Assembly: GCA_024867545.1 (NCBI GenBank)
Contig: JANFNE010000025.1
Location: forward strand, 862,937-926,936
Direction: 5' to 3'
From: Phytopythium helicoides
Lineage: Eukaryota; Oomycota; Peronosporomycetes; Pythiales; Pythiaceae
Length of the DNA stretch: 64,000 nucleotides
Positions 1 through 10,923 of this stretch are shown in pieces; position 1 is the first letter of the stretch; every line of letters begins with the position of its first letter. The translations under genes and the position numbers were made by a program. The notes below the pieces were generated by a model. It ran no database searches, had not been told where the DNA came from, and was given only the letters and a program-made list of their open reading frames with translations.

Positions 1-319
1 GGAGCTAACGGACCACATGGGGTTCCACGTCTCGGGGTGGAAGTCCGACATGGACAAGCACAGCCGCGTGTTGGTCTTGAAGCGGCCGTTGGGCGTCATC
101 ATCATGACAGACGGCGGCTTCATGGGGTACTCGGGCGGGAACTTGAGCTTCCCATGGTAGTAGCCGCCCTCATACGGCGAGCCCTCGGTGCCCGTGATGA
201 CATAGTGCCATTCGAGAATGTTGGAGTCGAGCGGCACAGGCCTGGATGTTCTCCACGGGCTTCTTCTGCATCGCCAGGTACTCTTTGCGCAGCCGCTTGG
301 TGGCCATCGCCGACGCCAT
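1..319 (-). CDS. UBE2J2-like ubiquitin-conjugating enzyme, first tandem copy, partial and frame-broken
   Basis: This is the N-terminal part of an E2 of the UBC6/UBE2J2 group, which in other eukaryotes conjugates ubiquitin in ER-associated degradation. The protein starts [14 protein letters not shown], as in the copy at 551-1221. It retains the E2 core: the active-site region reads [16 protein letters not shown] (about nt 15-60) and the gene runs off the left edge. Compared with its neighbour there is one extra base near nt 229-240 that shifts the frame after ENIQA; the frame is then recovered through NILEWH. The catalytic Cys is present. It could be a decayed duplicate or an intact gene with a sequencing error. 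Many other genes here carry similar single-base breaks, so I prefer the second reading. Confidence 0.75.
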
Positions 320-550
320 GGCGCTCCGTGGATCGTGGCCGCTGGGCGAACTGGTGGGCGAGAGCAGGCGAGAGGATACGCCCCTTTGAGCGATGGCTGC
401 GCGAGCAGATAGATGGAAAGTGACGGCAAGAAGGGGGAACGCGCCATCATGCGCTCGCGTGGACCACATGAGGAGCTACGATCGAACGCATACTGAGCGC
501 AAGCCAAACGATCCGACCTGCATGGAGGTGGGGAGCGAAGCTACATACAT

Positions 551-1221
551 CTACGAGGAGACCGCGGAGGCAGAGGCGGCGGCGGCGGCGGCGGCCTCGC
601 GCTCCTCGTTGAGCGCCACGAGGTCCGGGAACAGCGTGCGGAAGGTCTTGTCTTGGCAGTTGGCGGCCAGCGACGCGGCCGCGAACGCGCGTTTCTGCCG
701 GGTGAGAATGCGAATCATCAGCACAGTCCACTTGCTCCGTTGGGGGCTTCAAGACACCAACCTGCTCGTCCGTCGTGTCGATGCTGCCGGTCGTGATGGT
801 GTCCTCCAACTGCATCACGCACAACTCGTCAGCCGCGACAGTCTACGACTGCCAGGGAAACGACGAACAAACGCACCATGAAGGAGTAGAGCCCCGTGAG
901 GATGGAGCCAACGGCCCAGAGCGGGTTCCACGTCTCCGGGTGGAAGTCCGACATGGACAGGCAGATGCGGCGGTTGACCTCGAAGCGGCCGTTGGGCGTG
1001 AGCATGAGCACCGACGGCGGCTTCATGGGGTACTCGGGCGGGAATTTGAGCTTCCCATGGTAGTAGCCGCCCTCGTACGGCGAGCCCTCGGTGCCCGTGA
1101 TGACATAGTGCCACTCGAGGATGTTCTTCTCCAGCGGCGCCGCGCGGATGTTCTCCACGGGCTTCTTCTGCAGCGCCAGGTACTCCTTACGCAGCCGCTT
1201 GGTGGCCATCGCCGACGCCAT
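551..1221 (-). CDS. UBE2J2-like ubiquitin-conjugating enzyme E2, three exons
   Basis: The exons are 1221-877, 809-762 and 694-551, with GT..AG introns of 67 bp each, all in phase 0, giving 178 residues. The UBC fold is clear: N-terminal helix [14 protein letters not shown], beta region [20 protein letters not shown], the active-site Cys at residue 87 in [16 protein letters not shown], then ILTGLYSFM. DTITTGSIDTTDEQ and the helix KRAFAAASLAAN align with the end of the UBE2J2 catalytic domain. Family members normally continue into a linker and a C-terminal ER membrane anchor. Here the protein stops after a run of Ala and Ser with no hydrophobic tail, so a soluble form is predicted. The gene is head-to-tail with a second copy at the window edge and divergent from POLA1. 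Confidence 0.88.
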
Positions 1222-1524
1222 GGCGCTCTTCCTGCGCCGCTTCTGTGAGGTGCGCGACCTCAGGGCTCGCTTGGCGCCATTTTCCTCTTCGTGTCGTTTA
1301 TTGGCTGAAATCCAACCTCTACATGCAACCATTGGCTGATAAAGACGGTTATAACTACGGATAATGGAATTTATATTCATACTAATCCGTACATGGCAAT
1401 CATAATTCATACATATAGCCAATCAACGCTGTTCATTCGCCTTAGTTTGCGCCAATCAACTTGGCAGTCTCTGTTTTGGCGCGAAGCGCTGCGCCATTCC
1501 TGCAACCGACAGCTCGACGGCGCC
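1222..1524. promoter_or_regulatory. Bidirectional CCAAT-box promoter between E2 and POLA1
   Basis: The 303-bp gap separates two divergent start codons. It contains four CCAAT-type boxes. Two read as ATTGG on the plus strand (1300-1304 and 1331-1335), so they point toward the minus-strand E2 gene. Two read as CCAAT on the plus strand (1419-1423 and 1452-1456) and point toward POLA1. The region is AT-richer than its surroundings. Function is inferred from motif placement only. Confidence 0.5.
1494..1501 (+). promoter_or_regulatory. Oomycete Inr-like element upstream of POLA1
   Basis: CCATTCCT fits the oomycete initiator consensus YCATTYYN and lies 24 bp before the POLA1 start codon, a usual distance for this lineage. 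The motif is short and could occur by chance. Confidence 0.4.
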
Positions 1525-4500
1525 ATGAGCTCGGGGCGCGCCGGCAGCGCCGCGCGGCGCGGCAGCAGCAGCCGCAAGAGCGCGCTGGACGAGATCCGGC
1601 GGCTGCGCGAGGGCGGCGGGCTGGCGGCGGGACGAGCGCAGCTCTCGCATCGCGCAGTACAAGCCGCAGGAGGAGAGCATCTACAAGACGGTGACCGAGA
1701 CCGAGTACGAGGAGCTGGTGCGCCAGCGCCGCTCGGGCCTGCCCTTCGTGGAGAACGACGACGGAGAGATGGGATACTACGACGACGGAGAGGAGCAGTT
1801 CTTCGAGTCCGACCCCGAGCCGGACGACCGCGACGCGGACGACGACGACGACGGCAAGGGAAAGAAGCGCAGCGCCGGCGCGCTCTCCAGCTCCTACGTG
1901 CGCCGCGCCAAGAAGATGCAGCGCGCTAAGCTCGGCGGCGGCGGGGAGCAGAAGATCACCAACATGTTCTTCTCAGCGTCAGCGGGGCAAAAGGGCAAGG
2001 CGCCTGGCGCGGCTGGAGGTCGCCGGCAAGCCAAGCAGGACATTGACCTCGACAGTATGCTGGATGACCTGACTAGCAACCCTACCGAGTCACGACAGAC
2101 TTACGCGCGCCCAGTGTCGTACTCGACGGGCTTTTCCAGTTCCAAGAGCGGCGGCAGCTCGTTCTCATCCTCGGCGCGCACGACCTCGTACTTTCGACAA
2201 GCAAGAACCGCGTGACACGCGCTATGAACAGCGCCAGGAAAATGAGGACGAGGTTGACAACTCATATGAAATGGGTGGTGACGAGTATAATGATGCTGGC
2301 GATGGAGACGTAACCATGGATGAGGATGAGGCGACCAGCGGGGACATTGCTAGCCAGGAGGCAAACAAATCTGCAGAGTCTAGTCCAGTGAAGAAAGAGA
2401 GTCGCCAGTCAAGCCCATGCTCAGCAAACGGGAACTTATGCTGCAGCGGGCACGACAGGCGCAGCTTCAGACTTCACAGCCGACCGCTCGAGTGCTTGCT
2501 GGTGTCATGGACCAGAACAGCGACGATGTCAAGCCAACTCCCAGTATTGTTCTGAATGATGTACCGTCCAACGAAGTCGCTGAGTGGTGGCAAGTTGCAG
2601 GTGGTGCCATGGCTGATGTCAAGGATGAAGAGTCGGCTGAGGATGTCGACATGGCTGAGCCTCCCACCGGATCCCTGCAAATGTTCTGGATGGACGCAGT
2701 TGAAGTGCGTGATCGCCCAGGCAAGATTTACCTGATCGGAAAGATGAAGACGCCAAACCCAGCCCCTGGCGCACCGCAGTACCAAAGTTGCTGCGTCATG
2801 GTCAACAACTTGCCGCGATACATGTACCTTGTACCCAAGCAGACGTTAAAGGAGCTGAGCAAGGAAAAGCAGCAGCAGGCGTGGATGGAGATGCACGAAG
2901 AGATCCACAATATCCTCGTACCATCGTGCATTACGAGTGTGCGCGATCAGGACGCGTTTAAGACGAAGCTTGCTGAGCGTGACTATGCGTTCGAGGTGGC
3001 CGACATGCCACGAGGCAAAAACTTGTATCTCAAGGTGAAATACGCAGCTAAGTACCCGGCACCACCTTCTGACATTTGCTCTCGGGGTGGGCGTACTTTC
3101 AGTCGTATTTGCGGAGCATTCACACGCCCACTGGAGAACTTTTTGGTCCGGAGAAAGCTGCTCGGTCCAGGTTGGATTGAGATCAAGGGCGTACGACCCG
3201 TGAACGAGAACATGAGTTTTTGTCAAGCCGAGTTTGAAACGCTTGACCCCAAGAACGTGAGCTCGATCCAAGGCAGTGGGCTTGTGGCTCCACCTTTGAC
3301 CTGTGATGAGTCCTGAGTGTCAAGAGCGTCTGCAACCCGCATACTAGCAAGCACGAAGTCGTCGCGCTCTCGGCTCTGGTGGAGTCTGGTGTGAACGCTG
3401 ACGGAGGAGCTGGCCGCAAGACGGCTCGCCGACTTTCGCACTTCACGTCCATTCGACCGCTCGACGCGAATCGAGGATTCCCCGAGTTTTACACTAGAGC
3501 GGCTCACAAAGATGAGCGTTTTGCCATGAAGGAAGGCGATGCCGCAAAGGGGATTCGTGAGAAGCTTCACATCGCCCTGAACGAGCGCATGATGATCAAC
3601 TACTTTCTGGCGCGTGTGCAGCAGGAAGATCCAGGACGTGATTGTTGGCCACAACCTGCACAAATACGCGCTGGATCTACTCATTTCGCGAGTGGAGCAC
3701 CATCACCTGGGTGGTCTTTGGTCTAAGCTTACGCGCCTTCGACGTGGGCGATTGAATCCGATGAACGTCGGTGAGGGATGGAACGAATACCGCATGGACG
3801 ACGTGGTCAACGGCCGACTTTTCTGTGATACGTACGTTTCATCGAAGGAGCTGCTGCCCGTCTCAAAACAATTACTCGTTGTCGTACCTGGTGGAGACAC
3901 TACTTCATAAGCATCGCATCGAGGTTGAGATGACAGACATCCCTCAAATTTTGGACGGAGGAGAAGTGAATTTTGTCAAGTTTCTTCGGCACACCCTTGA
4001 TGATGCAATGTTTGTGTTGCACTTGATGCACAAGCTCGAGGTGCTCCCGCTGTCCAAGCAGCTTGCAAATCTGTGTGGCTATATGTGGACACGTACACTC
4101 GAAGCCAATAAGCGCGCCGAGCGAATCGAGTACTTGCTGCTCCACGAGTTCAATCGATCCAAGCACAAGTTCATTGTGCCTGAAAAGTTCAAGACGAAAA
4201 CGGAGGCTGACAAGGCTGGTGGTCGTCGCCGCGAGGCGGCCTACGCTGGTGGTATGGTGTTTGCTCCCAAGAAGGGCTTGTACGACAACTTTGTCGTGCT
4301 GCTCGACTTCAACAGTTTGTACCCTTCCATTATTCGAGAGTACAATATCTGCTTCACGACAGTTGAGCGGCAACTGGATGATGAGGGCGACGGAGCGGCT
4401 GCGTCAAGTAGCAGCAACAAGAAGAAAAAGAAGAGCAAGCCGGTGCCACAGCCCCAGAATGATGATGTTGTGGACGACGAGGATATGGACCACGATCCCG

Positions 4501-6373
4501 ACAATATTGATGCCGTTGCCGACGGACAGGCAGAGATCCCTCCGCTGCCGAGCAGCACTTGCGAAGAAGGTGTCCTGCCAGGAGTTATCAAGCGTCTGCT
4601 TGAGTCGCGTAAGCAAGTCAAGCAGGCGCTCAAGGCCGAGCAGCAGGCAGGGAATACCGAGAAGGCAAACCAGCTCGACATTCGTCAGAAGGCCATCAAG
4701 CTCACTGCAAACTCCATGTACGGTTGTCTCGGTTTCCGCTTCTCTCGGTTCTACGCCAAGCCTATTGCCGCCCTCATTACGTCGACTGGTCGCCAGACGC
4801 TGCAGCGCGCGAAGGAGGTTGCCGAGCAGGAGTGTGGCTACGATGTCATCTACGGTGATACGGATTCTATCATGGTCGACTCTCGTACCGACAAGCTCGA
4901 AGACGCCAAGCGTATCGGTCGCGAGATCCAGCTGCAGTGTAACAAGCACTTCAAGCTACTTGAACTGGAGGTCGACTACATCTTCAAGACGATCCTCTGC
5001 TCAACAAGAAGAAGTACGCTGCGCTCGTGCTGAAGGAGCGCCCCAACGCAATCGAGCCTGTGTTTGAGAAGGAGGTCAAGGGTCTCGACCTGGTGCGTCG
5101 TGACTGGTGTGTGATCTCCAAGGCCGTGGGCAATGAGATCCTGGACTTTATCCTCTCGGGCAGTGCTCGTGACGAGGTCGTCGAGAGCATCCACGAGCAC
5201 TTGCAGCAGGTGGCAGAGCGATTCGATCGGGCGAAGAGCCGATCGAGCAGTTCGTCATTACCAAGAGCCTCAACAAGCAGCCGGAGCAGTACCCCGACCG
5301 CGCCAAGCAGCACCACGTGCAAGTCGCACTGGCGCTTCGCGCGCAGGGCAAGCCCATCGGCGCCGGATCTCACATCCCGTACGTCATCTGCAAGGAGGAG
5401 GAGCCTGGGTCAGGTCGCCGAGCGTACCACCCCGAGGAGGTGCGTCGCTCAGCGGGCAAGCTCACCATCGACGTCGAGTGGTACCTCGAGTCGCAGATTC
5501 ACCCGCCGGTGAACCGTCTGTGCGCACACATTGAAGGCACATCTTCGCCGCAGCTCGCGCACTGCCTCGGACTCGACACGGCCAAGTTCTCGCACGCGTC
5601 GAACCACTTCGGCGAAGAGAACGACGGCGCTGACTCGATCCCCAGTGTGCTGCAGAGCGACGCCTGACCGGTTCAAGGACTGCAAACCGCTCGAGCTCAC
5701 GTGCCGTCACTGCAAGCAGCTGAGCGCGTTTCCAGGCGTGTTCAAGGCGAATCCCGACGGGTCTCGAGCGGTTAGCGGTCTTCGGTGTCCTGCTGAGGGT
5801 TGTGGCGCCGAGCTGTGGGGCTACGACACGGTGGCCTGCGTACAGCACGATCGGAGAAGACCTCATGGCGGTGTTGTCGAACCGACTGCACCTGGCGACG
5901 CGCGAGTGCACCAAGCGCTACTATGAGGGCTGGGCCGTGTGCTCGGACGTGACTTGCAAGACACGCACGCAGAAGCAGTCGCTGCGCGGCAATGGCAACA
6001 TTTGCTCAGGCGCCGGGCTGCCGCGCGACCGTCACGATGGAGTACCCGGACAGCGCGCTGTACACGCAGCTCAAGTACTTTGAGTCGCTGTTCGACGTCG
6101 AGCGTGCTCGCAAGAAGCTGGCGGAGTTGCAGACTCGCGCAGCTGGCGGCAGCGAATTGAGCCGCAGCGAGCCGCCACCGCTGCCGGAAGCGCACCTAAC
6201 CGGTGCTCAAGAAGCTCCTGGACCAAGCTGAGAGGGTACGTTCGCTGCTGTGTTGTCGTGTTGATCTGCAGGATGTTGACAGACGTGGCGCGGTGATTGG
6301 CAATGAGCAGGCAGTGCGACACAACGACTACAACTGGGTCAAGCCATCGATCTGGCAGACGCTGTTCACGTGA
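1525..6373 (+). CDS. POLA1: DNA polymerase alpha catalytic subunit (p180), interrupted by many frame changes
   Basis: This is the replicative family-B polymerase of the primase complex. The N-terminus (ESIYKTVTETEYEELVRQR, then GLPFVENDDGEMGYYDDG) is the POLA1-specific N-terminal domain, followed by an acidic linker and KITNMFF. The polymerase motifs are complete: motif A DFNSLYPSII near 4310, motif B KLTANSMYG near 4700 and motif C YGDTDS near 4852. The C-terminus has the paired zinc-binding modules (LTCRHCKQL near 5695, CPAEGCGAELWGYD near 5790). The frame changes about twelve times by single bases, near 1640, 2200, 2410, 3315, 3620, 3870, 4995, 5240, 5665, 5845, 6015 and 6205. Conserved residues resume immediately each time, so I read one gene with sequence errors rather than a pseudogene. 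A 36-bp intron near 6236-6271 is possible. The stop follows WQTLFT. Confidence 0.93.
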
Positions 6374-6701
6374 GACGGCGGCAGGAGGTATCGGTAGATG
6401 CAAGGCAGTGTGTGCGCGAGTAAAGCGAAAATGATTATGAAGATGTCGATGGATTGTCAGAGAGTGTTTATAGTGACGAACAAGTGGTAGCAGTTGCAAG
6501 ATCAGCCGTCATGACGAATGCACTTGTTCGCCATCGCTGTCGAGCTCCAATCGGAACGGGAAAGGCACTATACTTGCTGCTTTTAACTTAATGGAAGGCA
6601 CGCGACTCTCTCGCGGGCACGCAGATGCAAACAGGGAACGGAAGTGTGCGGTCGCCTTGGCGTCTGGCTGGGCGGCTCGCCTCGCGTCTCAAAAGGCTGT
6701 C
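6374..6701. other. Spacer between converging POLA1 and the Q/Y-rich gene
   Basis: This 328-bp stretch holds the 3' ends of two convergent genes. I see no coding sequence or RNA gene in it. Confidence 0.5.
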
Positions 6702-7261
6702 CTAGTTCTTCTTGCCGTAGCCGGGGAGCCGGAACCGCGACTTCTTGGGCGCCGTCGACACGGGCGGCGGCAGGTGTCCGTACGACACGGGGTACTGCTG
6801 CGGCTGCGAGCCGTAGCTGTTGGGGTATTGTTGGCCGTACTGCTGCGGCTGCTGTCCGTACTGCTGCGGCTGCTGTCCATACTGCTGCGGCTGCTGTCCA
6901 TACTGCTGCTGGCCGTATCCGTAGCTCTGCGGGTATTGCTGCGGCTGCTGGTTGGGCGAGTAGCCGTAGCTGGTCGGGTACTGCGGCTGCTGCTGCGGCT
7001 GTCCGTAGCCGTAGCTGCTCGGGTATCCGCCCGTGGCCATGACCGGCGGGTACATGGGCGCGTTCGCGTCGTTCTGCTCCTCGTCCGAGTTGCGCTGGCC
7101 CTGAGGCCTTGCGCGCCTTCATGTGGAAGAGCGAGCCCTCGGTCGGGTCTCCATTGCCCGTCCAGCAGACTCGATCCGTCCACCTTGCCCTTGCGGTCGA
7201 GCGCCGTCTCGTCCGACAGCAGCACCTTGTCCGACTTCTTCTTGCGCAGGAAGCCCACCAT
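6702..7261 (-). CDS. Small basic protein with Q/Y-rich low-complexity C-terminal half
   Basis: I do not recognise this protein. It starts MVGFLRKKKSDKVLL, has a short charged region (GSLFHMKARKA, then NSDEEQNDAN), and continues into about 100 residues made of Gln, Tyr, Pro, Gly and Ser. The tail contains at least three tandem YGQQPQQ units and several SYGYG units, and ends basic (RFRLPGYGKKN). Such composition is typical of aggregation-prone or phase-separating tails. Two frame changes near 7175 and 7100 are needed to join the start to the repeat region, by indel or a very short intron. The start at 7261 is chosen because it gives the longest protein-like N-terminus; the repeat region alone could begin at 7055. 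Confidence 0.55.
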
Positions 7262-9398
7262 GTTCGAGAGACACACACGAGCGACGCGAGCGAGGCTGGA
7301 GCTGGCGGCCGGCGGGGAAATCGGGAACTGGGGCGGCCCAGAGCTGCGCTCGCCATCGGCCGGGCCTCTGCTGTCTGGCGGCCCCATCCCCCAAGAAGAC
7401 AGTGCGCGACTCAGACTCTCTTGGAATTTGTATACACCCACGGCTGCCCAAAATAAGCGCCCGCCGCCGTCTGCCCGCGCCTCTGGGTTTCACTATACGC
7501 GAAAATCGGTACCGTACTTTTGAACTGAACGCTGCCACATGGCGCCTTGTCGTGCCCCCGCGGGGGTTCCAGCAAGAAAAGACGCGGAACTGCTCGACAC
7601 TTGGACAAAGTATGCGCGGCCCCCGATCCCGCGAAGCCCACGGCAAATGAACACCAAAACGCCGAGGACGAGCGAGTATTGTGGAGCGGGCGGCCGCTGG
7701 ACCGACAAGACCGCGGGAGCGTGCTGGGTCCGGCGGGCGGAGGAGGCAGGCGCTCTCTCGCGCGGTGCCCTCGCGACCTGATAACTCGCGCGAGCAGCCG
7801 CCGCCTCGGTTCGATTGATCTCCGATGCGTGGTACCTTTGCACCACACGAATGGCTCATCCTGGCAGACGCGGGCCGTTTACGCCGCGCGTCTGGTTGAA
7901 TCTGCAGGCTGGGAAAGCAGCGGAAGCGGATCAAAAAACGACCAGCGCACGCGCGTCGCCCCTCCTTTCCGGCCGAGTATAAGTCAATGCCTTCACGGCA
8001 GCGTCATCCCTCCTACAACACCGCGGATCCACCACTTGTCACTCCGCCTAGCGTAGAGATGGCGCGAGTTGCTCGAGGGCTCCAGGCACCAAAGGCGCGC
8101 CGTCGCGGTGACACTGGTGAAGCCTGAGCACAGCAGCAGCAAGTTGGACGGCAACGAGTGCAAGGGGAGGGGCCTCCGCGACATGAGCAGATGTTAGATT
8201 GGGCTCCATTACTTTGCTATTTTGGGACACGCGCACATCCTGGTCGAACACCTGTGCCGCCCACATCCACAACAAAGATGCATTGCTTCCGCTGCCGCAC
8301 TCCTTCCTTGATTGATTGTCTGCTCGCGGAGGAATTTTATGGGAGGCCTCACCTTATGAACAGTATCCAGATTGCTTTGCGTGCCATGCATGCACTGCCC
8401 GTAGCATGCGATCGACGGTGGATTGTTGATGTGTACTCTTTTGACGTGGGAGCGGAGTGCCGATCCGTTGTCGAGGCATGTCCAACGTGGCGTGACGGCG
8501 GAATTTTTCCCGACAAGGTGAATTCTGCATGCATGGCCGTGATGGTGTGGTAGAGATTCCAGGAATGGCTGCGAGTTTGAAAGGCATCACCGCGATTAGG
8601 AGGACCGTCATATTGTTGGTGCGACACTGGCAGCGGCTGTCGTGGTGGAAATGGCTCGGGTCAAGGTCTCCGTGCTGAATCACTGCTGTAGCAGGCGTCA
8701 GTGGGGGCATGGCGAAGACCGTGACACTAGTATCGATACCTATTCGCGGTTATCGCCTCGATCTCTCCTGCTCCACGCACAGTCTTCTCTAAGCCACCAC
8801 CAGAACCCACTCCAGACCAGCATTCTATACCTATCCGTGCTGCCTCCAACTTCTGCATTAGCAAGAAGTTGGTGTGCCGACAAGCTTAGTGGTGGCACCA
8901 CCAAAACGAGCACCACCTGTCTACCTTTGGCGCAACAACAACAATTTTTCTTTCGCCCAGGTTTCGGTGCGGCGCATCTCGATCTGGCTGAGGCTAGTGG
9001 CAGTGAGTCAACCAAACCAATGTGAGAGGTATTTCAGGCTTGGTCTGGAGTTGAAAGCGTTCACATGTGTCGGTGTGGTGAAATGTCCAGCACGAAGCCT
9101 TTCCTCCCGAGGTGGTCATTGGTATTCGAAATCGTGTATGGACTGACGTGAAGTTGCGATCTTTTCTGCTCATGATCATCACCTTCAATGGACAGTAGTA
9201 TTCAGGAGGGAGACACCGCGAGCCACAGCTCTTCCAGCAATTCGGTCGATCAGGTACAGTGCACTCGCCCGCTATGAATCTGTGTATTGTTTCTTCTTCA
9301 CATGCTCGGTGTTGTTGCTGTAGTGTGTGAGTGTACGGCCTTGCGTTGTTCGTCTTCCATCTCCTAGTTCATCTACCGCTGGTACAGCCTCGTGGACG
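7262..9398. other. Two-kilobase stretch without a recognisable gene
   Basis: Both strands were read. Open frames here are fragments with no recognisable domain and poor continuity. A possible initiator-like TCATCCCTCC lies near 8004 and a possible short first exon starts at 9188, but neither leads to a convincing gene. Confidence 0.4.
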
Positions 9399-9967
9399 CT
9401 ATGTGAAGGTGATCGTATTCTCCAGGAATTCGCGCGTGAGCTCCTCGTTGAGTGCTATGTTCTCCATGTACGTGTCGTACGCCATGTTCCACGGGTCGGG
9501 CATGTCCCGCGAGAAGACGCACAGCACTCCCTGGCGGTCTTTGACGCTCGGAAACTTCTCCGCGAGCTTGAGCGCGATGCCACTCGCAACGCACACGACG
9601 TAGTCGGCATCCGCGATCATCTTCTCCGTCAGCAGCTTGGACCGGTGCTTGGACAAGTCGATGCCGTACTTGTGCATGATAGCGATCGCATGCTCCGATG
9701 CCGGCGAGCCCTCCTTGTCAAACACGTCCGTGAGCCTGTCAATAGCGTCAACGTGAGACAGAGCCCTCTTCCGCCGCCACGCACGAGCGCTGCGCGACCA
9801 GCACGACCAATGCTCCATCCACGTACGCTCCGGAGCGCACGAAAATCTTCTTGGCCTCCTGCTCCTCGCGCGAGAGCTTGAGTCGGCGCTTGAGCCACTC
9901 GACCGCGAACAGCTCGGAAATAGGGCGACCGGCACGTGTTGCTCGTGCACACAAACACGACGTTCAT
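9399..9967 (-). CDS. Low-molecular-weight protein tyrosine phosphatase, frame-broken
   Basis: LMW-PTPs hydrolyse phosphotyrosine in the cytosol. The protein opens with MNVVFVCTSNTCRSP, which contains the catalytic P-loop C-x5-R-S at residues 7-14. The C-terminal half has LSKHRSKLLTEKMIADADYVVCV and the general-acid loop DPWN (in FSRDMPDPWN), ending in the predicted final helix EFLENTITFT. About 190 residues are expected, slightly longer than the usual 155-160. The middle segment (FAVEWLKRRLKLSREEQEAK) replaces the usual short loop. The frame shifts near 9925 and again near 9770, so the current sequence does not encode one continuous protein; conserved residues on both sides support one gene with indels. 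Confidence 0.82.
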
Positions 9968-10923
9968 GCCTTCCGGTGCCTCGAGTGGGCCGCTGGTATA
10001 CTGGTAAAGACGCTCGCGCTTGCGGTGCAGCGCGCGGATTCCAATTTGGGGCTGCTGCTAGTGCTGTCAGCAGCGACGCGCAGCGCTCCACGCGACGATC
10101 TATCGATGCCCGCGGGTGATTTCGGATCTTGTCGCAGCGACCGACTGACCAGCCGCCTGCGAGCGTCCTGAGCGATGCAGCGGCCGATGGCGCGGGGGAG
10201 AGCTGGGGGCGGAGCGGGAGCTTCAAGCTGTCGCTGCGGTGGGCAGCACAGGCACTGGCGGATGCAGCGGGGGACGGCGGGCGCGCGTCGGTCGCCAACC
10301 AGCGTTTGAGCCCATCTGCGAGCGGCCTCCGGACACGTTGAAGTATGTGATATATAAGGGTATAGGTTGTTGTGGGAATAATTGTAGGCAGTTTACAGAT
10401 GCTTTCCATAGAGGAGTGGAGGTGATGGATTATAAGGACATGTCCGCGTTGCTTGCTCATGACGCACGAGTTTGCCCAACCATGGGCAGTGACGACTGCG
10501 TGATCCGAGTCGGCTGCGCAAACAGGGCGTCTGCATGGCCTTGAATCTCTGCGGGTGGCGCTTGCGAGGCGTTGAAAGCGGCGGCCACTCGATCGGGGCC
10601 GGATGTTTGCGCCTCTACATGTAGTGCGATTTCTCCAACTTTGGGTGGAGGCGAGATGGAGCGGGAGCCGAAGCAACATGTCTGACGAAAGTTTTACCCA
10701 ATTGTGCTGGAAAGATGATCAGAGGTCTGGGCTTTCTCGTCGCCGAGCCGAGACGTGGCTACCTACATCCGTCGAAAAGTTCATGTACATGGGGTTTGCG
10801 CGAAGGTCAAAGCTTCAAGGTCAACTCAGTCGGTTGCACAGGAATTTTTTCCCACATCCCTCATTTCCAAGGAAATCACACCTCTCTACTTCCTCCTTCA
10901 CCTTGAGGCGCGGCTGCGGGCAC
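9968..10923. other. Intergenic stretch, nothing recognised
   Basis: This lies between the phosphatase start and the end of the protease gene. A short AT-rich patch (TATATAAGG near 10351) resembles a TATA box but has no gene attached that I can support. Confidence 0.4.

Noticed and set aside
6583..7441. Several long frames rich in Arg, Ser and Ala around the Q/Y-rich gene on both strands.
   Set aside because: They are alternate readings of the CAG/TAC-rich repeats, which stay open in several frames.
9188..9253. A possible first exon (MDSSIQEGDTASHSSSSN) followed by a GT splice donor.
   Set aside because: No continuing exon could be found before the phosphatase gene on the opposite strand.
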